This document shows, one piece after another, positions 40,838 to 49,765 of a stretch of 64,000 nt of DNA. Source of the stretch: Saccharopolyspora ipomoeae (GTDB lineage Bacteria; Actinomycetota; Actinomycetes; Mycobacteriales; Pseudonocardiaceae); the NCBI RefSeq assembly GCF_029952525.1, contig NZ_JASAOF010000002.1:62001-126000 (forward strand). Reading direction: 5' to 3'. How positions within the stretch are numbered: position 1 is the first letter of the stretch; each line of letters starts with the position of its first letter. The notes beneath the pieces are model-generated. The model was not told where the DNA came from. It ran no database searches and worked only from the letters and a program-made list of their open reading frames with translations. Position numbers and translations under genes: made by a program.

Positions 40838-42064
40838 ATGTCAGGAACCGGTGACGCGCCGCTGGCCGGTGTGCGCGTGCTCGAACTCGGCGCCGGCTAC
40901 GCCGCGCCGACCGCGGGGCGGATGCTGCGCGATTTCGGCGCCGAGGTCATCAAGGCGGAAGACCCGGTGAACGGTGACTACGCCCGCCAGTGGGTGCCGC
41001 AGAAGGACGGCCTCTCGCTCGGGTTCGGCCGCCTCAACAGCGGCAAGCGCTCCGTGGGCATCGACCTCCGCCAGTCGGGCGGCCGTGACCTGGTGCGGCG
41101 CTTGGCCGCCGAGGTGGACGTGGTCGTCGAGTCGTTCCGGCCGGGGCGGCTGGAGGGCTGGGGGCTCGGCTACGACGTGCTCAGCGAGCAGAACCCGAGC
41201 CTGGTGCTCACCAGGATCTCGGGCTTCGGTCAGACCGGGCCGTACCGGAACCGGCCCGGTTTCGGCACCGTGGCGGAGACGGCCAGCGGGTTCGCCCACA
41301 TCAACGGCTGGCCCGAGCACCCCCCGACCTCGCCTCCGTTCGGGTTCGCGGATTCCATCGCGGGCATCTCGGCGGCGATGGGCACGGCGATGTCGTTGTT
41401 CCGCAGGGAGCGCACGGGACAGGGCGAGGTCGTCGACGTCGCGCTGTACGAGCCGCTGCTGTTCATCGTCGGCGACATGGTGCTGAAGTACACCGGGCTC
41501 GGCGAGGTGCAGGGCCGCATCGGCAACTCGACCGGCGCCGCGTCCCCGCGCGGCATCTACCGGTCGGCCGACGGCAAGTTCCTGTCGATCGCGGCGTCGA
41601 ACCAGGTGATCGCGACGCGGCTGTTCACCGCGATGGGGCAGCCGGGCATGATCGAGGACCCGAGGTTCGCCACCGGGCCCGCCCGGCTGGAGCACGACGA
41701 ACTGCTGCAGAAGCACGTCAGCGACTGGGTCGAATCGCTGCCCAGGGACGAGGCTCTCGCCGTCCTGGAGGAGCACGAAGTGGTGTGCGCGCCCGTCAAC
41801 GACGCCTCCGACATCGTCGTGGACCCGCACTTCCTGGAGCGCTCCCTGATGAGCATCACCGGCCCCGGCGGTTGGGATTCGGTGATGACGCCCGGCCCGG
41901 TGCTGCACCTCTCCGGCTATCGGGGACCGGCCTACGACGGCGTGCCCCTCGTCGGCGAGCACACCCACGAGGTGCTGGGGGAGGGGCTGGGGCTCTCCGG
42001 GGACGAGCTGGGGGAACTCGTCGCCGGGGGTGTGATCACCGGACGCGGCGACGTTCCGGGGTGA
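40838..42064 (+). CDS. CaiB/BaiF family CoA-transferase
   Basis: 408 residues, class III CoA-transferase. LAGVRVLELGAGYAAPTAGR, LRDFGAEVIKAEDP and NSGKRSVGIDLR are typical; the FGFADSIAGISAAMGT stretch is around the catalytic Asp. It moves CoA between two carboxylates with no ATP cost, as CaiB does for carnitine and BaiF for bile acids, or acts as a racemase (Mcr/Amacr branch). Last gene of the box D operon; a strong hairpin follows 5 bp after the stop. Confidence 0.9.
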   Translation: MSGTGDAPLAGVRVLELGAGYAAPTAGRMLRDFGAEVIKAEDPVNGDYARQWVPQKDGLSLGFGRLNSGKRSVGIDLRQSGGRDLVRRLAAEVDVVVESFRPGRLEGWGLGYDVLSEQNPSLVLTRISGFGQTGPYRNRPGFGTVAETASGFAHINGWPEHPPTSPPFGFADSIAGISAAMGTAMSLFRRERTGQGEVVDVALYEPLLFIVGDMVLKYTGLGEVQGRIGNSTGAASPRGIYRSADGKFLSIAASNQVIATRLFTAMGQPGMIEDPRFATGPARLEHDELLQKHVSDWVESLPRDEALAVLEEHEVVCAPVNDASDIVVDPHFLERSLMSITGPGGWDSVMTPGPVLHLSGYRGPAYDGVPLVGEHTHEVLGEGLGLSGDELGELVAGGVITGRGDVPG

Positions 42065-42069
42065 CCGGT

Positions 42070-42105
42070 CCCGGCCGGGCCCGCCCTGCGGTGGGCCCGG
42101 CCGGG
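42070..42105. terminator. bidirectional hairpin terminator
   Basis: A 16-bp stem (13 perfect pairs from CCCGGCCGGGCCC, one G-T wobble) with a 4-nt loop fills the 45-bp gap between convergent stops. Confidence 0.8.
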
Positions 42106-42109
42106 GCTG

Positions 42110-42874
42110 CTACGGCTGCCCGCCGTCGACGGCGAGCACCGCGCCGGTGGTGTAGCTGGAGGCGTCGGACGCCAGGTACACGGCCATGCCCACGATCTCG
42201 TCCGGCCGGCCGCCGCGTTGCAGCGCGAAGCGCTGGGCTCGGGCGGCGAACTCGGCGGGATCCCAGGACGCGCTGACGTCGGTGTGGAAGGTCCCGGCCA
42301 TGATGGCGTTGCAGCGCACCGACGGGCCGAAGGTGTGCGCGAAGCCGGTGGTGATCGCGTTCAGACCGGCCTTGGCGGCGGCGTAGGGCAGCACCGACGG
42401 CCGCGGGCGGGTGGCGGCCGCGCTGCTGATGTTGATGATCGACCCTCCGGCACCGTCGGCCATCTTGCTGCCCACCAGGGCCGAAAGCCGGAACGGTCCC
42501 TTGAGGTTGACCGCGATGACCTTGTCGAACAACTCCTCGGTGATGCCTTCGACGCTCTCGTAGAGCGGCGACATCCCCGCGTTGTTGACCAGCACGTCGA
42601 CCTTCCCGACCCGCTGGTAGACGTCGTCGACGAGCTCGTCCAGCCGGTCCCACCGGCCGACGTGCGCGCTGATCGGGTACGCCTTGCGGCCTGTCTCGCG
42701 CTCCACTTCGGAGGCGGCTTGCTCGCAGGCTTCCTGCTTGCGGCTGGAGATGATCACGTCGGCGCCCGACCTGGCCAGCCCCAGGGCGATGGCCTTGCCC
42801 AGCCCCCGGCTGCCGCCGGTCACCATCGCCACGCGGCCGCTGAGGTCGAACGCACTGGTCGGATCGAAGGTCAT
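42110..42874 (-). CDS. SDR family oxidoreductase
   Basis: 254 residues from ATG 42874. TGGSRGLGKA, NNAG, SSAAATR and YAAAKAG are the SDR cofactor and catalytic motifs; the end is TTGAVLAVDGGQP. Monocistronic, and divergent from the acyl-CoA dehydrogenase/KorAB operon under box E. It probably oxidises or reduces a secondary alcohol/ketone intermediate. Confidence 0.9.
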   Translation of the reverse strand: MTFDPTSAFDLSGRVAMVTGGSRGLGKAIALGLARSGADVIISSRKQEACEQAASEVERETGRKAYPISAHVGRWDRLDELVDDVYQRVGKVDVLVNNAGMSPLYESVEGITEELFDKVIAVNLKGPFRLSALVGSKMADGAGGSIINISSAAATRPRPSVLPYAAAKAGLNAITTGFAHTFGPSVRCNAIMAGTFHTDVSASWDPAEFAARAQRFALQRGGRPDEIVGMAVYLASDASSYTTGAVLAVDGGQP

Positions 42875-42893
42875 GAGGTCACCTCGGCGTAAG

Positions 42894-42930
42894 TTGACGC
42901 GGGAAAATTCCTTGTTATGGTAATCATAAA
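42894..42930 (+). promoter_or_regulatory. promoter with AT-rich regulon box E
   Basis: TTGACG (42894-42899) and TATGGT (42916-42921) with a 16-bp spacer form a likely promoter for the plus-strand operon. Box E, GTAATCATAAA at 42920-42930 (TTTATGATTAC on the other strand), overlaps its -10 and lies in TTATGGTAATCATAA, an almost perfect palindrome. Confidence 0.6.
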
Positions 42931-42955
42931 TATGCCGGAAGTCGAAGGAGCTGCG

Positions 42956-44110
42956 GTGGCTGACGCGGAGGATGGACGGCTGTTCGAGCTGTCGGAGAAG
43001 TACCGTGCGCTGCAACGGGAAGCCCGTGAGTTCGCGGTGTCCGTGCGCGACATCGCCGAGCGGGCCGACGAAGCCGGCGACATCGATCCGGAGATGCGCA
43101 AGCGCCTCGCCGCCAGCGGCATCGGTTCGATCATGGTCCCGGCGGAGTTCGGGGGCCGCTACGAGCGGGTCGACTCGCTCGCCGTCACCCTGGCGCGGGA
43201 GGCGTTCGCAGCCGAGAGCGCGCACCTCGACTCGCTGCTGGGCATGCAGGGGATCGGCAGCTACGCGATCAGCGCCGGGGGCGGCGACGCGGTTCGCCGC
43301 GAGTGGCTGCCCGCGGTCGGCCGGCTGGAAGCGATCGCCGCGCTGGCCCTCACCGAACCCGACGTGGGGTCGGACCTGAAGGCGTTGTCGACGACGCTGG
43401 AGCAGCGCGACGGCGAACTCGTCCTCAACGGGCGGAAGTCGTTCATCACCAACGCCGGTGACGCGGACTTCTACTGCGTGCTGGCGCGCGAGGGCGAGAG
43501 CTACTCGCTGGCGCTGGTGCCCGCCGCCACCGACGGGGTGTCGGTGGCCAAGCCCCACCAGATCATCGCACCGCACGTGCTCGGTGACGTGGTGCTCGAC
43601 GAGGTCCGGGTTCCGGCGAGCCACCGGCTCGGGGCGCCGGGGGAGGGGTTCACCCTGGTGCTCTCGACCCTGGCGACCTTCCGGGTGTCGGTCGCGGGCG
43701 CGGCGGTCGGGCTCGCCACCGCCGCGCTGGAGGAAGCCGTCCGGCACGCCGCGGGACGCGAGCAGTTCGGCGTGAACCTGGCCCGGCTGGGCTCCGTGCC
43801 GGGCAGCTTGGCGACGTCGTGGACCGAGATCGAGATGGCCCGCTCGCTGACCTACCGCGCCGCGGAGGCCGCGGCGCGCGACCCGCTGGCGAACCTGCAC
43901 CTGTCGTCCATGGCGAAGGTCGGGGCGACCGAGATCGCCGGGCGCGTGGTCGACCGGTCGGTCCAGACGATGGGCCGGTTCGGCCTCGTCCAGGGCAGCA
44001 AGATCGAGCGGTTGTACCGGGAAGCGCGTCCGATGCGGATCTACGAGGGCTCCACCGAGGTCATCCTCGACTCGCTGGCCAAGCAGCTCGTGAAGGGCCT
44101 GACCCGGTGA
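42956..44110 (+). CDS. acyl-CoA dehydrogenase
   Basis: 384 residues from GTG 42956, chosen because GAAGGAG lies just upstream and because ATG 42917 and ATG 42932 would fall in the promoter/operator. ALALTEPDVGSDLKAL, GREQFGVNLARLGS and RIYEGSTEVILDSLAKQ are family motifs; here the usual catalytic Glu is present in YEGS. It heads an operon with KorA and KorB (4-bp GTGA overlap). It introduces an alpha-beta double bond into an unknown acyl-CoA. Confidence 0.88.
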   Translation: MADAEDGRLFELSEKYRALQREAREFAVSVRDIAERADEAGDIDPEMRKRLAASGIGSIMVPAEFGGRYERVDSLAVTLAREAFAAESAHLDSLLGMQGIGSYAISAGGGDAVRREWLPAVGRLEAIAALALTEPDVGSDLKALSTTLEQRDGELVLNGRKSFITNAGDADFYCVLAREGESYSLALVPAATDGVSVAKPHQIIAPHVLGDVVLDEVRVPASHRLGAPGEGFTLVLSTLATFRVSVAGAAVGLATAALEEAVRHAAGREQFGVNLARLGSVPGSLATSWTEIEMARSLTYRAAEAAARDPLANLHLSSMAKVGATEIAGRVVDRSVQTMGRFGLVQGSKIERLYREARPMRIYEGSTEVILDSLAKQLVKGLTR

Positions 44111-45993
44111 CCGCACCGAAACGCGCCGTCGTCCGGTTCGCCGGTGACTCCGGGGACGGGATGCAACTGGCCGGTGACCGCTTCACCGCCGAGGCCGCGG
44201 CCTTCGGCAACGATCTGGCGACCCAGCCGAACTTCCCCGCCGAGATCCGCGCCCCGCAGGGCACGCTGCCCGGGGTGTCGAGCTTCCAGATCCACTTCGC
44301 GGACTACGACATCCTCACGCCGGGAGACCGGCCCGACGTGCTGGTGGTGATGAACCCGGCGGCGCTGAAGGCGAACGTCGGCGACCTCCGCGCCGGGGGC
44401 GTGCTGCTGGTCAACACCGACGAGTTCACCAAGCGGAACCTGGCCAAGGCCGGTTACGAGGGCGATCCGCTGGCCGAGCTCAGCGGGTTCGCGGTGCACG
44501 AGGTGCCCATGTCGACGCTCACCCGGGGTGCGGTCGAACCGGCCGGAGTGGGCAAGCGCGACGCCGCGCGGGCGAAGAACATGTTCGCGCTGGGGCTGCT
44601 GTGCTGGATGTACCAGCGCCCGACCGAGGGCACCGAGCGGTTCCTGCGCGAGAAGTTCGGGCGCAAGCCGGAGATCGGCGAGGCGAACGTGCTGGCCTTC
44701 CGCGCGGGCTGGAACTACGGCGAGACCACGGAGGCCTTCGCCTCCACCATCGAGATCCCGCCCGCGCGGCTGCCCGCGGGGACCTACCGGCAGGTGACCG
44801 GGAACGTGGCCCTGTCGCAGGGCCTGGTGGCGGCGGGCAGGCGGGCCGGGCTGCCGGTGTTCCTCGGCAGCTACCCGATCACACCGGCCAGCGACATCCT
44901 GCACGAGCTGAGCCGGCTCGCGCGGTTCGGGGTGACGACGTTCCAGGCCGAGGACGAGATCGCCGGGATCGGCGCGGCCCTGGGCGCGGCGTTCGGCGGG
45001 GCGCTGGGCGTGACGACCACCTCCGGGCCGGGACTGGCGCTCAAGGGCGAGACGATCGGGCTGGCGGTGATGACCGAACTGCCGCTGCTCGTCGTCGACG
45101 TGCAGCGGGGCGGGCCGTCGACCGGGCTGCCGACCAAGACCGAGCAGGCCGACCTGTTCCAGGCGCTGCACGGCCGCAACGGCGAATCGCCGGTTCCGGT
45201 GGTCGCGCCGAGATCGCCCGCGGACTGCTTCGCCACGGCCGTCGAGGCCGCGCGGATCGCCGTGACCTACCGGACGCCGGTGCTGCTGCTGTCCGACGGC
45301 GCGATCGCCAACGGCTCGGAGCCCTGGCGGATCCCGGAGCTCGACGACCTCCCGCAGATCGAACCCTCCTTCGCCGAAGCCGGTGCGGAGTCGTTCGCTC
45401 CGTACCGGCGGGACCCGGACACCCTCGCGCGACCGTGGGCGGTGCCGGGCACCCCGGGGCTGGAGCACCGCATCGGCGGGCTGGAGAAGTCGCACCAGGA
45501 CGGTGCGATCTCCTACGACCCGGACAACCACGAGCTGATGGTTCGGTTGCGGCAGGCCAAGATCGACCACGTGGACGTGCCGGAGGCGGTCGTCGACGAC
45601 CCGTCCGGACGTGCTCAAACGCTCGTCGTGGGCTGGGGGAGCTCGTACGGGCCGATCGGCGCGGCGTGCCGCCGGGTGCGGGACCGGGGCGTGCCGATCG
45701 CCCAGGTCCATCTGCGCCACCTGAACCCGCTGCCCGCGAATCTCGGCGCGGTGTTGCGGAACTACGAGCGCGTGGTCGTGCCGGAGATGAACCTCGGGCA
45801 GTTGTCGATGCTCTTGCGCGCTCGCTACCTCGTCGACGCGCAGCCGGTGACGAAGGTCGCCGGGCAGGCGTTCCTCGCCGAGGAGCTGGAGGAGATCCTG
45901 CTCGAGGTCGAGGCCGGCACGGTGGCCGCCACCGAGCGGAACAAGACGGCCGCGGCGCTCGCCGTGGCGCGAGGGAAGGAAACCGCGACGTGA
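44107..45993 (+). CDS. korA: 2-oxoacid:ferredoxin oxidoreductase, fused gamma-alpha subunit (KorA-like)
   Basis: 628 residues from GTG 44107. Residues 1 to about 190 are the gamma domain (RFAGDSGDGMQLAGDRF, PNFPAEIRAPQGT). From about 230 the alpha domain follows (GSYPITPASDILHELSR, FQAEDEIAGIGAALGA, TTSGPGLALKGE, PTKTEQADL). The family oxidatively decarboxylates 2-oxoglutarate or other 2-oxoacids to acyl-CoA, reducing ferredoxin. Actinobacteria use KorAB in the TCA cycle, but this pair is inside a catabolic operon under box E, so a branched or cyclic 2-oxoacid from the pathway is possible. Confidence 0.87.
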   Translation: MTAPKRAVVRFAGDSGDGMQLAGDRFTAEAAAFGNDLATQPNFPAEIRAPQGTLPGVSSFQIHFADYDILTPGDRPDVLVVMNPAALKANVGDLRAGGVLLVNTDEFTKRNLAKAGYEGDPLAELSGFAVHEVPMSTLTRGAVEPAGVGKRDAARAKNMFALGLLCWMYQRPTEGTERFLREKFGRKPEIGEANVLAFRAGWNYGETTEAFASTIEIPPARLPAGTYRQVTGNVALSQGLVAAGRRAGLPVFLGSYPITPASDILHELSRLARFGVTTFQAEDEIAGIGAALGAAFGGALGVTTTSGPGLALKGETIGLAVMTELPLLVVDVQRGGPSTGLPTKTEQADLFQALHGRNGESPVPVVAPRSPADCFATAVEAARIAVTYRTPVLLLSDGAIANGSEPWRIPELDDLPQIEPSFAEAGAESFAPYRRDPDTLARPWAVPGTPGLEHRIGGLEKSHQDGAISYDPDNHELMVRLRQAKIDHVDVPEAVVDDPSGRAQTLVVGWGSSYGPIGAACRRVRDRGVPIAQVHLRHLNPLPANLGAVLRNYERVVVPEMNLGQLSMLLRARYLVDAQPVTKVAGQAFLAEELEEILLEVEAGTVAATERNKTAAALAVARGKETAT

Positions 45994-47024
45994 CCACCAC
46001 TGCGGCCGGTGCCGACCTCGGACTCACCGCGAAGGACTTCACCTCCTCGTCGGAGGTGCGGTGGTGCCCGGGCTGCGGCGACTACCCGATCCTCGCCACG
46101 GTCCGCGGACTGCTGCCGGAACTCGGATTGCGGCGCGAGAACATCGTTTTCGTGTCCGGGATCGGTTGTTCCTCCCGGTTCCCGTACTACCTCGAGACGT
46201 ACGGGATGCACTCGATCCACGGCCGTGCTCCGGCGATCGCGACCGGGTTGTCGGTCTCGCGGCCCGATCTGTCCGTCTGGGTGGTGACCGGTGACGGCGA
46301 CGCGTTGTCGATCGGCGGGAACCACCTGATCCACGCGCTGCGCCGCAACGTGAACCTGAAGATCCTGCTGTTCAACAACCGGATCTACGGTCTGACCAAG
46401 GGCCAGTACTCGCCGACCTCCGAAACCGGCAAGATCACCAAGAGCACTCCGGAGGGCTCCCTCGACTCCCCGCTGAGCCCGCTGTCGCTGGCGCTGGGCG
46501 CCGAGGCGACCTTCGTCGCGCGGGCCTTGGACTCGGACCGCAAGGGACTGGGCGACGTGCTGCGCCAGGCGGCCGCGCACCGGGGCACGGCGCTGGTGGA
46601 GGTGCTGCAGGACTGCCCCATCTTCAACGACGGTTCGTTCGACCTGCTCCGCGCGAAGGACGAGGCGCCGAACCGGCTGATCCCGCTCGTCCACGGCCGG
46701 CCGATCGTCTTCGGCGCCGAGGGGGAGCGCTGCGTCGTTCGCCACGGCTTCGGGCTGCGGGTGCTGCCCACGGCGGAGGTCGACCCGCACGAGATCGTCG
46801 TGCACGATGCGGTCAGCGACGACCCGGAATACGCTTATGCGCTCAGCCGCGTGTCGAGCCAGGACCTCGAACACGCGGTGACCGGTGTGCTGCGCAGCGT
46901 GTCCCGCCCGGTCTACGACGACCTCGTGCGCGAACACCTGCGGAACGCCCGGAGCGGAGAGGCCGGCAGCGATGCCGAGTTCCTGGCCCACCTGAGCGGA
47001 GCGGACACGTGGACGGTGATGTGA
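45990..47024 (+). CDS. korB: 2-oxoacid:ferredoxin oxidoreductase beta subunit (KorB-like)
   Basis: 344 residues, GTGA overlap with korA. WCPGCGDYPIL and GIGCSSRFPYY hold cluster cysteines, GDGDALSIGGNH is the thiamine diphosphate/Mg motif, and FNNRIYGLTKGQYSPTS is typical of KorB. With KorA it forms the 2-oxoacid oxidoreductase. No separate 4Fe-4S delta subunit is nearby, as in other actinobacterial KorAB. It needs a ferredoxin acceptor; the ferredoxin at 28960 is in the same regulon by its box. Confidence 0.9.
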   Translation: MTTTAAGADLGLTAKDFTSSSEVRWCPGCGDYPILATVRGLLPELGLRRENIVFVSGIGCSSRFPYYLETYGMHSIHGRAPAIATGLSVSRPDLSVWVVTGDGDALSIGGNHLIHALRRNVNLKILLFNNRIYGLTKGQYSPTSETGKITKSTPEGSLDSPLSPLSLALGAEATFVARALDSDRKGLGDVLRQAAAHRGTALVEVLQDCPIFNDGSFDLLRAKDEAPNRLIPLVHGRPIVFGAEGERCVVRHGFGLRVLPTAEVDPHEIVVHDAVSDDPEYAYALSRVSSQDLEHAVTGVLRSVSRPVYDDLVREHLRNARSGEAGSDAEFLAHLSGADTWTVM

Positions 47025-47051
47025 AGTCCCCGCCCTCCGGCCGGTATGCTG

Positions 47052-47062
47052 CCAACCATTAT
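47052..47062 (-). promoter_or_regulatory. AT-rich regulon box F at the gntR start
   Basis: Reads ATAATGGTTGG on the minus strand and overlaps the ATG at 47061. A TATGCT -10-like hexamer lies at 47045-47050, so the transcript may be leaderless and the box would sit on the transcription start, as expected for autorepression. Confidence 0.5.
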
Positions 47063-47801
47063 GAGTGAATCGGTCAGCGTAGCGTGGGAGCGCCGTGGCG
47101 AGAAGGTGTCTTCCATCATCGCGCGTGAAATCGTGCGGGACATCGCGCAGCGCAAGCTCTCGCCGGGCGACATGCTGGAGTCCGAGAGCGTGATGCTCCA
47201 GCGCTTCCAGGTGGCGCGGGCGTCCCTGCGGGAGGCGCTGCGGGTCCTGGAGGTGCACGGGCTGATCCGCATGAAGCCGGGACCCGGTGGCGGCCCCGTC
47301 GTGTCGGAAGTGGACAGCCGCGAGTTCGGCCGGATGGCCACGCTCTTCTTCCAGGTGCAGGGCATCGAGTTCAGCGAGCTGGTCGAGGCCCGGCTGATCC
47401 TCGAACCGCTCGTCGCCCGGCTCGCCGCGGAACGGCACGATCCCTCCGACGACGAGGAGCTGCGCGAGATCGTCGAGCGCGGGTTCGCCGCGAAGACCGA
47501 TGAGGACTGGCTCACGGCGAGCAACGCCTTTCACGCGAAGGTGTTGTCGATGGCGGGCAACGGCCTGCTGAGCCTGTTCGCCCGGGCGTTGAAGGACCTC
47601 TTCACCGAGCGCGCGTCCGGTGTGTACGTCGCCCGCCGACGCGACCGGGTGCGCCGGGTCCACGCCGACATCGCCGACGCGATCATCTCCGGCGAGCCCG
47701 AGGTGGCCGAACAGCTCATGCGCGAGCACATGAGCGAGTACGCCAAGACCATCGCCAAGCGCGAGCCGCAGCTCATGAACGAAGTCGTGGACTGGCGCTA
47801 G
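47061..47801 (+). CDS. GntR family regulator, FadR (FCD) subfamily
   Basis: 246 residues from ATG 47061 (ATG 47046, five codons earlier, is the alternative and would overlap the -10). The winged helix-turn-helix covers about residues 12-75 (SPGDMLESESVMLQRFQVAR, ASLREALRVLEVHGLI). The FCD domain follows with LVEARLILEPLVARLAAER, SNAFHAKVLSMAGN and RVRRVHADIADAI, holding the metal/ligand-binding residues. FadR-type proteins bind AT-rich palindromes and respond to carboxylates or acyl-CoAs. It is the only GntR gene in the catabolic region and has its own box, so it is the probable regulator of the nine boxes. Confidence 0.9.
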   Translation: MSESVSVAWERRGEKVSSIIAREIVRDIAQRKLSPGDMLESESVMLQRFQVARASLREALRVLEVHGLIRMKPGPGGGPVVSEVDSREFGRMATLFFQVQGIEFSELVEARLILEPLVARLAAERHDPSDDEELREIVERGFAAKTDEDWLTASNAFHAKVLSMAGNGLLSLFARALKDLFTERASGVYVARRRDRVRRVHADIADAIISGEPEVAEQLMREHMSEYAKTIAKREPQLMNEVVDWR

Positions 47802-47849
47802 GGGAGCTGCTGGGGGACCGCTCCTGCCCCGGGAACGGTCCTGGGCGCA

Positions 47850-48641
47850 TCAGACGTCGAGTTGGAGGACGCGGGTGAGGTTTCCGCCGAGCACGGCGGA
47901 CTCCGCGTCGTCGCCGAGGTTGAGCGCGCGGATGGCCGCGATCTCCTTCGCGGGGTCGGTCATGGGCCAGTCCGAGCCGAACACGATCCGCTCGGTCCCG
48001 TGCCGGGTGATCAGCCGTCGCACCGTCGTGGGGTCGACCTCGCTGAGCGCGGGTGGCCAGGAGGTCTCCAGCACGACGTCCAGCCCGCGCAGCTCCTGCT
48101 CGGCCTCCGCCAGCATGTGATAACCGCCGAAGTGGCACGCCACCAGCCGCAGCTTCGGGAAGGTGCGCACGATCTCGCGGAGCATGCGCGGCGTGCTCAG
48201 ATCGTTCACCGCCCCGCTGCCGCCCGCGCCGACGTGCACGATCACGCCGATCTCGTCGCCGAAGGCCTCGAACAGCTCCCAGAGCCGCTCGTGCATGAGC
48301 CCGTAGTTCTGGAACAGGGGGTGCACCTTCACACCGCGCAGGCCGTGGCGCCGCAGGCTCGCGAGGTTCTCCTCGACGGGGAGATCGACGTGCACGGTGC
48401 CGAACGGGGTGAAGGTCTCGCTGTTCAGCGAGGTGATGAACTCGTTGGTGCGGTCGACGTTCTTGGCCGCTCCGGCCACCCCGAGAGCGATGCTGTGACC
48501 GACGCCCTTGGTCGCCATCTCGGCCGCCAGCGAGCTCGCCTTGCCGTTGCCGACCGCCTGCAGCCCGGGCAGGCGGTTGGCGGTCAGCGCCCGCTCGGCG
48601 ATGGCGTCCGGCCAGACGTGGGTGTGCGCGTCGATGATCAT
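47850..48641 (-). CDS. amidohydrolase family 2 (TIM-barrel metal-dependent hydrolase)
   Basis: 263 residues from ATG 48641. Metal-binding residues: DAHTHVW at the start, a lysine/His in GVKVHPLF, ACHFGGYH, and GSDWPMTDP. The family includes ACMSD-type decarboxylases, gamma-resorcylate decarboxylase and lactonases such as the 2-pyrone-4,6-dicarboxylate hydrolase. A lactone hydrolysis or decarboxylation step in the pathway is possible. It is 11 bp behind the SDR at 48653 in a two-gene operon under box G. Confidence 0.86.
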   Translation of the reverse strand: MIIDAHTHVWPDAIAERALTANRLPGLQAVGNGKASSLAAEMATKGVGHSIALGVAGAAKNVDRTNEFITSLNSETFTPFGTVHVDLPVEENLASLRRHGLRGVKVHPLFQNYGLMHERLWELFEAFGDEIGVIVHVGAGGSGAVNDLSTPRMLREIVRTFPKLRLVACHFGGYHMLAEAEQELRGLDVVLETSWPPALSEVDPTTVRRLITRHGTERIVFGSDWPMTDPAKEIAAIRALNLGDDAESAVLGGNLTRVLQLDV

Positions 48642-48652
48642 GTCTCTCCCCT

Positions 48653-49408
48653 TCATCGGATGAGGTAACCGCCATCGGCCACCAGTGCTTGGCCTGTGAC
48701 CAGGGATGATGCGGAGGAGCACAGCCACAGGCTCGCATGCGCGACCTCCTCGGGGGTCCCGAGCTCGCCCTGGCGTGCCGTCGTCGCGGCCTCGGTGTCG
48801 CCGCGGGCGGACCGGGACCCGCGCAGCATCGGGGTGTCGATCGCCCCTGGGCAGACCGCGTTGACCCGCACCCCGGTGCCGGCGCACTCCAGAGCGGCGG
48901 TGCGGGTCAGCCCGATGATCGCGTGCTTCGCGGCCGTGTAGGCCGGGGATCCGGCCCGCGCCCGGAAGGAGCGGATCGACCCGATGTTGACGATCGCTCC
49001 CGGCCCGCCCTGGTCGACCATCTGCGCGAGCTCGTGCTTCAGGCACGCCAGCACCGAGGTCAGGTTGACCTCCACGACCTGTCGGAAGACCTCGACGTCG
49101 GCGTCGACGATCCGGTCGCTGTCCGGCGGGCACGCCGCGTTGTTCACCGCGCAGTCGAGCCGCCCGAAGCGGTCGGCCGTGGCGGCGACCATGTTCGCCA
49201 CCTCGTCCGGCTTGGTGACGTCGGCGCGCACGAAGTGCGCCTCGCCCCCTCGGGAGGTGATCTCGTCCGCTGCTTCCCGACCTGCGTCGGCGTTGATGTC
49301 GGCGAGCACGACCCGGAAACCCGCGGCGGCGAACACCCGCGCCGTGGCGCGGCCCATCCCGGAGGCGGCTCCGGTCACCAGGGTCGCCGGTGCAGACGCT
49401 GTCTTCAT
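48653..49408 (-). CDS. SDR family oxidoreductase
   Basis: 251 residues from ATG 49408 with GGGGAG upstream. TGAASGMGRA, a NNAA variant of NNAG, GSIRSFR and YTAAKHA are the motif set; it ends in GQALVADGGYLIR. First gene of the minus-strand pair with the amidohydrolase, divergent from the long operon starting at 49766. It likely interconverts an alcohol and ketone intermediate. Confidence 0.9.
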   Translation of the reverse strand: MKTASAPATLVTGAASGMGRATARVFAAAGFRVVLADINADAGREAADEITSRGGEAHFVRADVTKPDEVANMVAATADRFGRLDCAVNNAACPPDSDRIVDADVEVFRQVVEVNLTSVLACLKHELAQMVDQGGPGAIVNIGSIRSFRARAGSPAYTAAKHAIIGLTRTAALECAGTGVRVNAVCPGAIDTPMLRGSRSARGDTEAATTARQGELGTPEEVAHASLWLCSSASSLVTGQALVADGGYLIR

Positions 49409-49427
49409 CCACGCTCCCCAAATCTTG

Positions 49428-49438
49428 CAGATCATTAT
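49428..49438 (-). promoter_or_regulatory. AT-rich regulon box G
   Basis: Reads ATAATGATCTG on the minus strand, 20 bp before the SDR ATG, overlapping the TATAAT at 49434-49439. Confidence 0.6.
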
Positions 49439-49617
49439 ATTCAATTCTGGACGTGTCAAGGGCTCCGGATCGGGGGTGGAAATCCTTCCTCGGTGGTGCG
49501 CGCCTTTCTCGGAGGAGCCCCGCTCGCCTGATGCGCCTGGTCGCGCCTCCTGCTGGAGGGCGGCGCGGTGGTGTGCGAGCGGAACTCGCACGTCCCGCAA
49601 AAACGATTACTATGAAT

Positions 49618-49628
49618 ATAATGAACGG
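49618..49628 (+). promoter_or_regulatory. AT-rich regulon box H
   Basis: ATAATGAACGG overlapping TATAAT at 49617-49622; candidate promoter/operator of the 14-kb plus-strand operon. Confidence 0.6.
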
Positions 49629-49765
49629 TATTGACTTCGGATGCCTCGCGAGCCAAGGTGTCTGTGTTGGCCGTCACGTCGAGGTGAATCGCACCGTCGA
49701 CCTGCGGATCCGGTCATCGCCGCGTGTTTCAGCTGTTTTCAGCGTGGAGAACAGGAGGAAGGCGG

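Larger units (their letters stand above)
49409..49765. other. 357-bp divergent control region with two regulon boxes
   Basis: No gene is seen. The 12-bp sequence TGAATATAATGA occurs once on each strand, at 49432-49443 (minus) and 49613-49624 (plus), each holding a consensus TATAAT -10 hexamer for the divergent transcript on its side. The rest between them is GC-rich. About 140 bp of leader separates the plus-side box from the first start at 49766. Confidence 0.65.
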
